A stretch of DNA of 64,000 bases from the NCBI GenBank assembly GCA_911810475.1, contig OU461276.1:3349501-3413500 (forward strand). The letters are read 5' to 3'. Source of the DNA: Candidatus Celerinatantimonas neptuna. GTDB lineage: Bacteria > Pseudomonadota > Gammaproteobacteria > Enterobacterales > Celerinatantimonadaceae. Of this stretch, positions 61,979 through 64,000 are shown one piece after another (position 1 is the stretch's first letter; each line of letters opens with the position of its first letter). The position numbers were made by a program, and so were the translations under genes. The notes under the pieces were generated by a model, which did no database searches, was not told where the DNA came from, and worked only from the letters and a program-made list of their open reading frames with translations.

Positions 61979-64000
61979 ATGTCGCAAAAGCACGATTCGT
62001 TTCAAATCCCGGTACGGCTTATCCGTCGTCAGAATTCGATGATAGTCGACTCGTCAGAACAACCACTGACGAAAGGCGATGAGCTGATCGGTACTTTGGT
62101 ATTACCGAATGAACAAAATTTAGGGGATCAACGTTTCAGGCAGGATTATGGAGTGTGCATGAGCTGTTATGCCGGTGCAATGGCCAATGGCATTAGCTCG
62201 CCTGAAATGGTGATTGCACTGGGAAAACAACAGTTATTAGGCATTTTAGGTGCAGGTGGATTGAGTGTCGGGCACATTGCTGATGCAGTTAGAACCATAA
62301 AATCGAGTCTGTCTGGGGCGTCATTTGGGGTCAACTTATTGCACAACCCGGCAAATCCTCAATGGGAAATGGATTGCGTGCAATTATTGCTGGATGAGCA
62401 AGTCCGGGTGGTTGAGGCCTCTGCTTATATTAAGTTGACCGAGGCGTTGGTTTATTACCGTGTAGCGGGGTTACGTGGTGAAGCAAACGGACAGGTTCGG
62501 ATTCAGAATCGGCTGATCGCCAAAGTATCCCGTCGGGAAGTGGCTTTGAATTTTATGAAGCCGGCGCCAGATAACCTGCTGGGAAAATTACTGGCTAAAC
62601 ATCTGATTACAGAAGAACAGGCTGACTGGGCACGGCGTGTACCGATGGCCGATGATATTACTGTCGAAGGGGACTCTGGTGGTCACACCGATCAGGGGAC
62701 GCTGAACTGTATTTTTGCATCTATAGTGGCCCTTCGTCGTGAGTTAGCTTTATCGCAATCTAATATTGCACCGGTTCGTATCGGAGCGGCTGGTGGCCTG
62801 GGAACACCCTCTGCGCTCAGGGCCGCTTTTGCGATGGGTGCGGCTTATATAGTTACCGGTTCTGTCAATCAGGCCTGTGTCGAGTCGGGCACATCGGCCA
62901 AAGTGAAACAACTATTAGGGCAAATCGGGTTGGGTGACGTTGCGATGGCGCCTTCTGCTGATATGTTCGAAATGGGAGCAAAGGTACAGGTCGTTCGTAA
63001 GGGCAGTATGTACGCTGTACGGGCTTTGAAACTCTACAATCTGTATAAGCAATACGATTCGATTGAAACCATTCCCGAAGCTGATCTCAACCAGCTGGAA
63101 AAACAACTCTTTCATCAGTCCATTGATGCCATCTGGCAACAGACGCAAGTGTTTTTTAAACAGCGTCATCAGATTGGTCTGATTACACAGGCCAATCAAC
63201 AGCCAAAGAAGAAAATGGCTCTGATTTTTCAGTGGTATCTGGGCCAGTCCTCACGTTGGGCCATTCAGGAAGATGCTAACCGGACTATCGATTACCAAAT
63301 CTGGTGTGGACCGGCGATGGGTGCCATGAATGAATGGCTCAAGGGGTCAGTCTACGAAGATGTCAGTCAGCGAAAAGTGGCCGATATCACCTTCCTGTTA
63401 ATGCGATCAGCGGCGTCTCTAATGCGTACTGAGCTTTTATCAAATCTACATATTAATGCTGTTCAAACTTCTGAACACACCATATGTGACAGTGAAGCAC
63501 CCGAAGCGGACATCAATGACGAGTTTCAGGCCGATGTTTCACTTTTTCCTCAATCAACTGCCAGGAGTCAAGAGACTATGGGTAACGACACTAAGTTAAA
63601 TCTGGACCTTTCAAAAGATTTTTACAAAAAATGCTGGGATGTTCTTCCGGGGGGGACGCATTACAACTTCGGTGATCCGGAGCGTCCACTGGTGATTCCT
63701 TTTAATAAAGGCCGTAACTCCCGTGTCTGGGATTTAGATGGTAACGAGCATATCGACTTATTTTGTAAGTTCGGTGCACTCATTATGGGGCATCACAATG
63801 AAGCATATGACCAAAAGTTGATTGATTATATGCAGAAAGTCACATCGGTTGATACTTGTGATCTGGAAGTGGATGTCTGTGAAACTCTGATCCGACATAT
63901 TCCTTGTGCTGAGATGATTCGCTTTTGTTTAAGTGGTACCGAAGCGGTTCAGAATGCGCTGCGTCTGGCTCGGGGCTTTACCGGTAAAACTCGATTTATC
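61979..64000 (+). CDS. PfaD-like enoylreductase fused to class III aminotransferase (3'-truncated)
   Basis: At least 674 aa, open to the window end. Residues 1-520 are a PfaD/2-nitropropane-dioxygenase-type FMN trans-enoylreductase: VEGDSGGHTD, IVTGSVNQAC, MAPSADMFEMGAKVQ and IWCGPAMGAMNEW. A polar linker (about 495-535) follows. From about 540 it is a PLP enzyme of the glutamate-1-semialdehyde aminotransferase type (CWDVLPGGTHYNFGDPE, SRVWDLDGNEHIDLFCKFGA, CLSGTEAVQNALRLARGFTGKT); the PLP lysine lies beyond the end. GAGGTG is seven bases before ATG 61979. Reduction plus amination implies an amine-bearing product. Confidence 0.93.
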   Translation, partial: MSQKHDSFQIPVRLIRRQNSMIVDSSEQPLTKGDELIGTLVLPNEQNLGDQRFRQDYGVCMSCYAGAMANGISSPEMVIALGKQQLLGILGAGGLSVGHIADAVRTIKSSLSGASFGVNLLHNPANPQWEMDCVQLLLDEQVRVVEASAYIKLTEALVYYRVAGLRGEANGQVRIQNRLIAKVSRREVALNFMKPAPDNLLGKLLAKHLITEEQADWARRVPMADDITVEGDSGGHTDQGTLNCIFASIVALRRELALSQSNIAPVRIGAAGGLGTPSALRAAFAMGAAYIVTGSVNQACVESGTSAKVKQLLGQIGLGDVAMAPSADMFEMGAKVQVVRKGSMYAVRALKLYNLYKQYDSIETIPEADLNQLEKQLFHQSIDAIWQQTQVFFKQRHQIGLITQANQQPKKKMALIFQWYLGQSSRWAIQEDANRTIDYQIWCGPAMGAMNEWLKGSVYEDVSQRKVADITFLLMRSAASLMRTELLSNLHINAVQTSEHTICDSEAPEADINDEFQADVSLFPQSTARSQETMGNDTKLNLDLSKDFYKKCWDVLPGGTHYNFGDPERPLVIPFNKGRNSRVWDLDGNEHIDLFCKFGALIMGHHNEAYDQKLIDYMQKVTSVDTCDLEVDVCETLIRHIPCAEMIRFCLSGTEAVQNALRLARGFTGKTRFI

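Overview
The window reads as chromosomal DNA of a facultatively anaerobic gammaproteobacterium. It carries an anaerobic ribonucleotide reductase, UvrB, FolD, a class B acid phosphatase, a Vibrio/Shewanella-type integron integrase and VCR-like attC sites. It is probably a marine or animal-associated relative of Vibrionales or Alteromonadales; I cannot name the genus. No rRNA, CRISPR array or prophage is present.

Region 1 (1-19555) is mostly core and metabolic. It holds nrdD (5' end outside the window), nrdG, tRNA-Asn, uvrB, a DedA protein and then many small single genes: several GNAT acetyltransferases, VOC proteins, an OTCase-like protein, a flavodoxin-like protein, a 2-hydroxyacid dehydrogenase, MazG, a macrodomain protein, AphA, RNase T2, LysE, folD and tRNA-Arg(TCT). 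Two genes here are freshly broken: a VOC gene by a frameshift, and an Asp/Glu racemase gene by an exact 25-bp tandem duplication.

Region 2 (about 19560-35240) is an accessory island. It opens with a helicase remnant and an integron integrase that is complete except for one in-frame TGA and still has a perfect LexA box. Gene cassettes follow. Their edges can be checked internally, because the first bases of each cassette are complementary to the R'' box of its own attC. The first cassette encodes a 768-aa protein joining an RNAP alpha-CTD-like segment, a sigma-70 region 4, HARE-like winged helices and a C-terminal HEPN-like domain; it is a good candidate for an undescribed defence or regulatory system. 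The second encodes a zinc-ribbon protein and a membrane-anchored protein. An IS1111-type element sits precisely inside the next attC. Further right are a small cassette, a three-copy short repeat with amplified ends, a RAYT/IS200-like transposase with its own LexA box, IS256 and IS3 remnants, a lipoprotein with a Fur-like site, a methyltransferase/VUT-transporter/repressor group, a group II intron 5' fragment, a Phd-ParE-type toxin-antitoxin cassette and a 143-bp direct duplication of the start of a 5'-nucleotidase gene.

Region 3 (35235-45100) holds that nucleotidase, a FabF-like ketosynthase divergent from a TetR regulator, a small hydrophobic ORF behind a perfect LexA box, a Bcr/CflA-type MFS pump, a DUF1643 protein, an IS982 copy and a three-lipoprotein operon (CsgG-like, DUF4810, DUF799).

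Region 4 (45293-64000, continuing off the window) is a biosynthetic locus. On the minus strand lie a Sfp/EntD-type phosphopantetheinyl transferase and an ABC exporter (adaptor, ATPase, permease). On the plus strand lie an unknown membrane protein and three giant PUFA-synthase-like proteins: KS-AT-ACP-KR-DH, KS-CLF-DH-DH, and a PfaD-type enoylreductase fused to a class III aminotransferase. This architecture resembles, from memory, the polyamine-making arm of zeamine/fabclavine-type pathways rather than an omega-3 fatty acid synthase. The predicted product is an aminated polyketide or fatty-acid-like chain, carried on one ACP activated by the local PPTase and exported by the ABC system.
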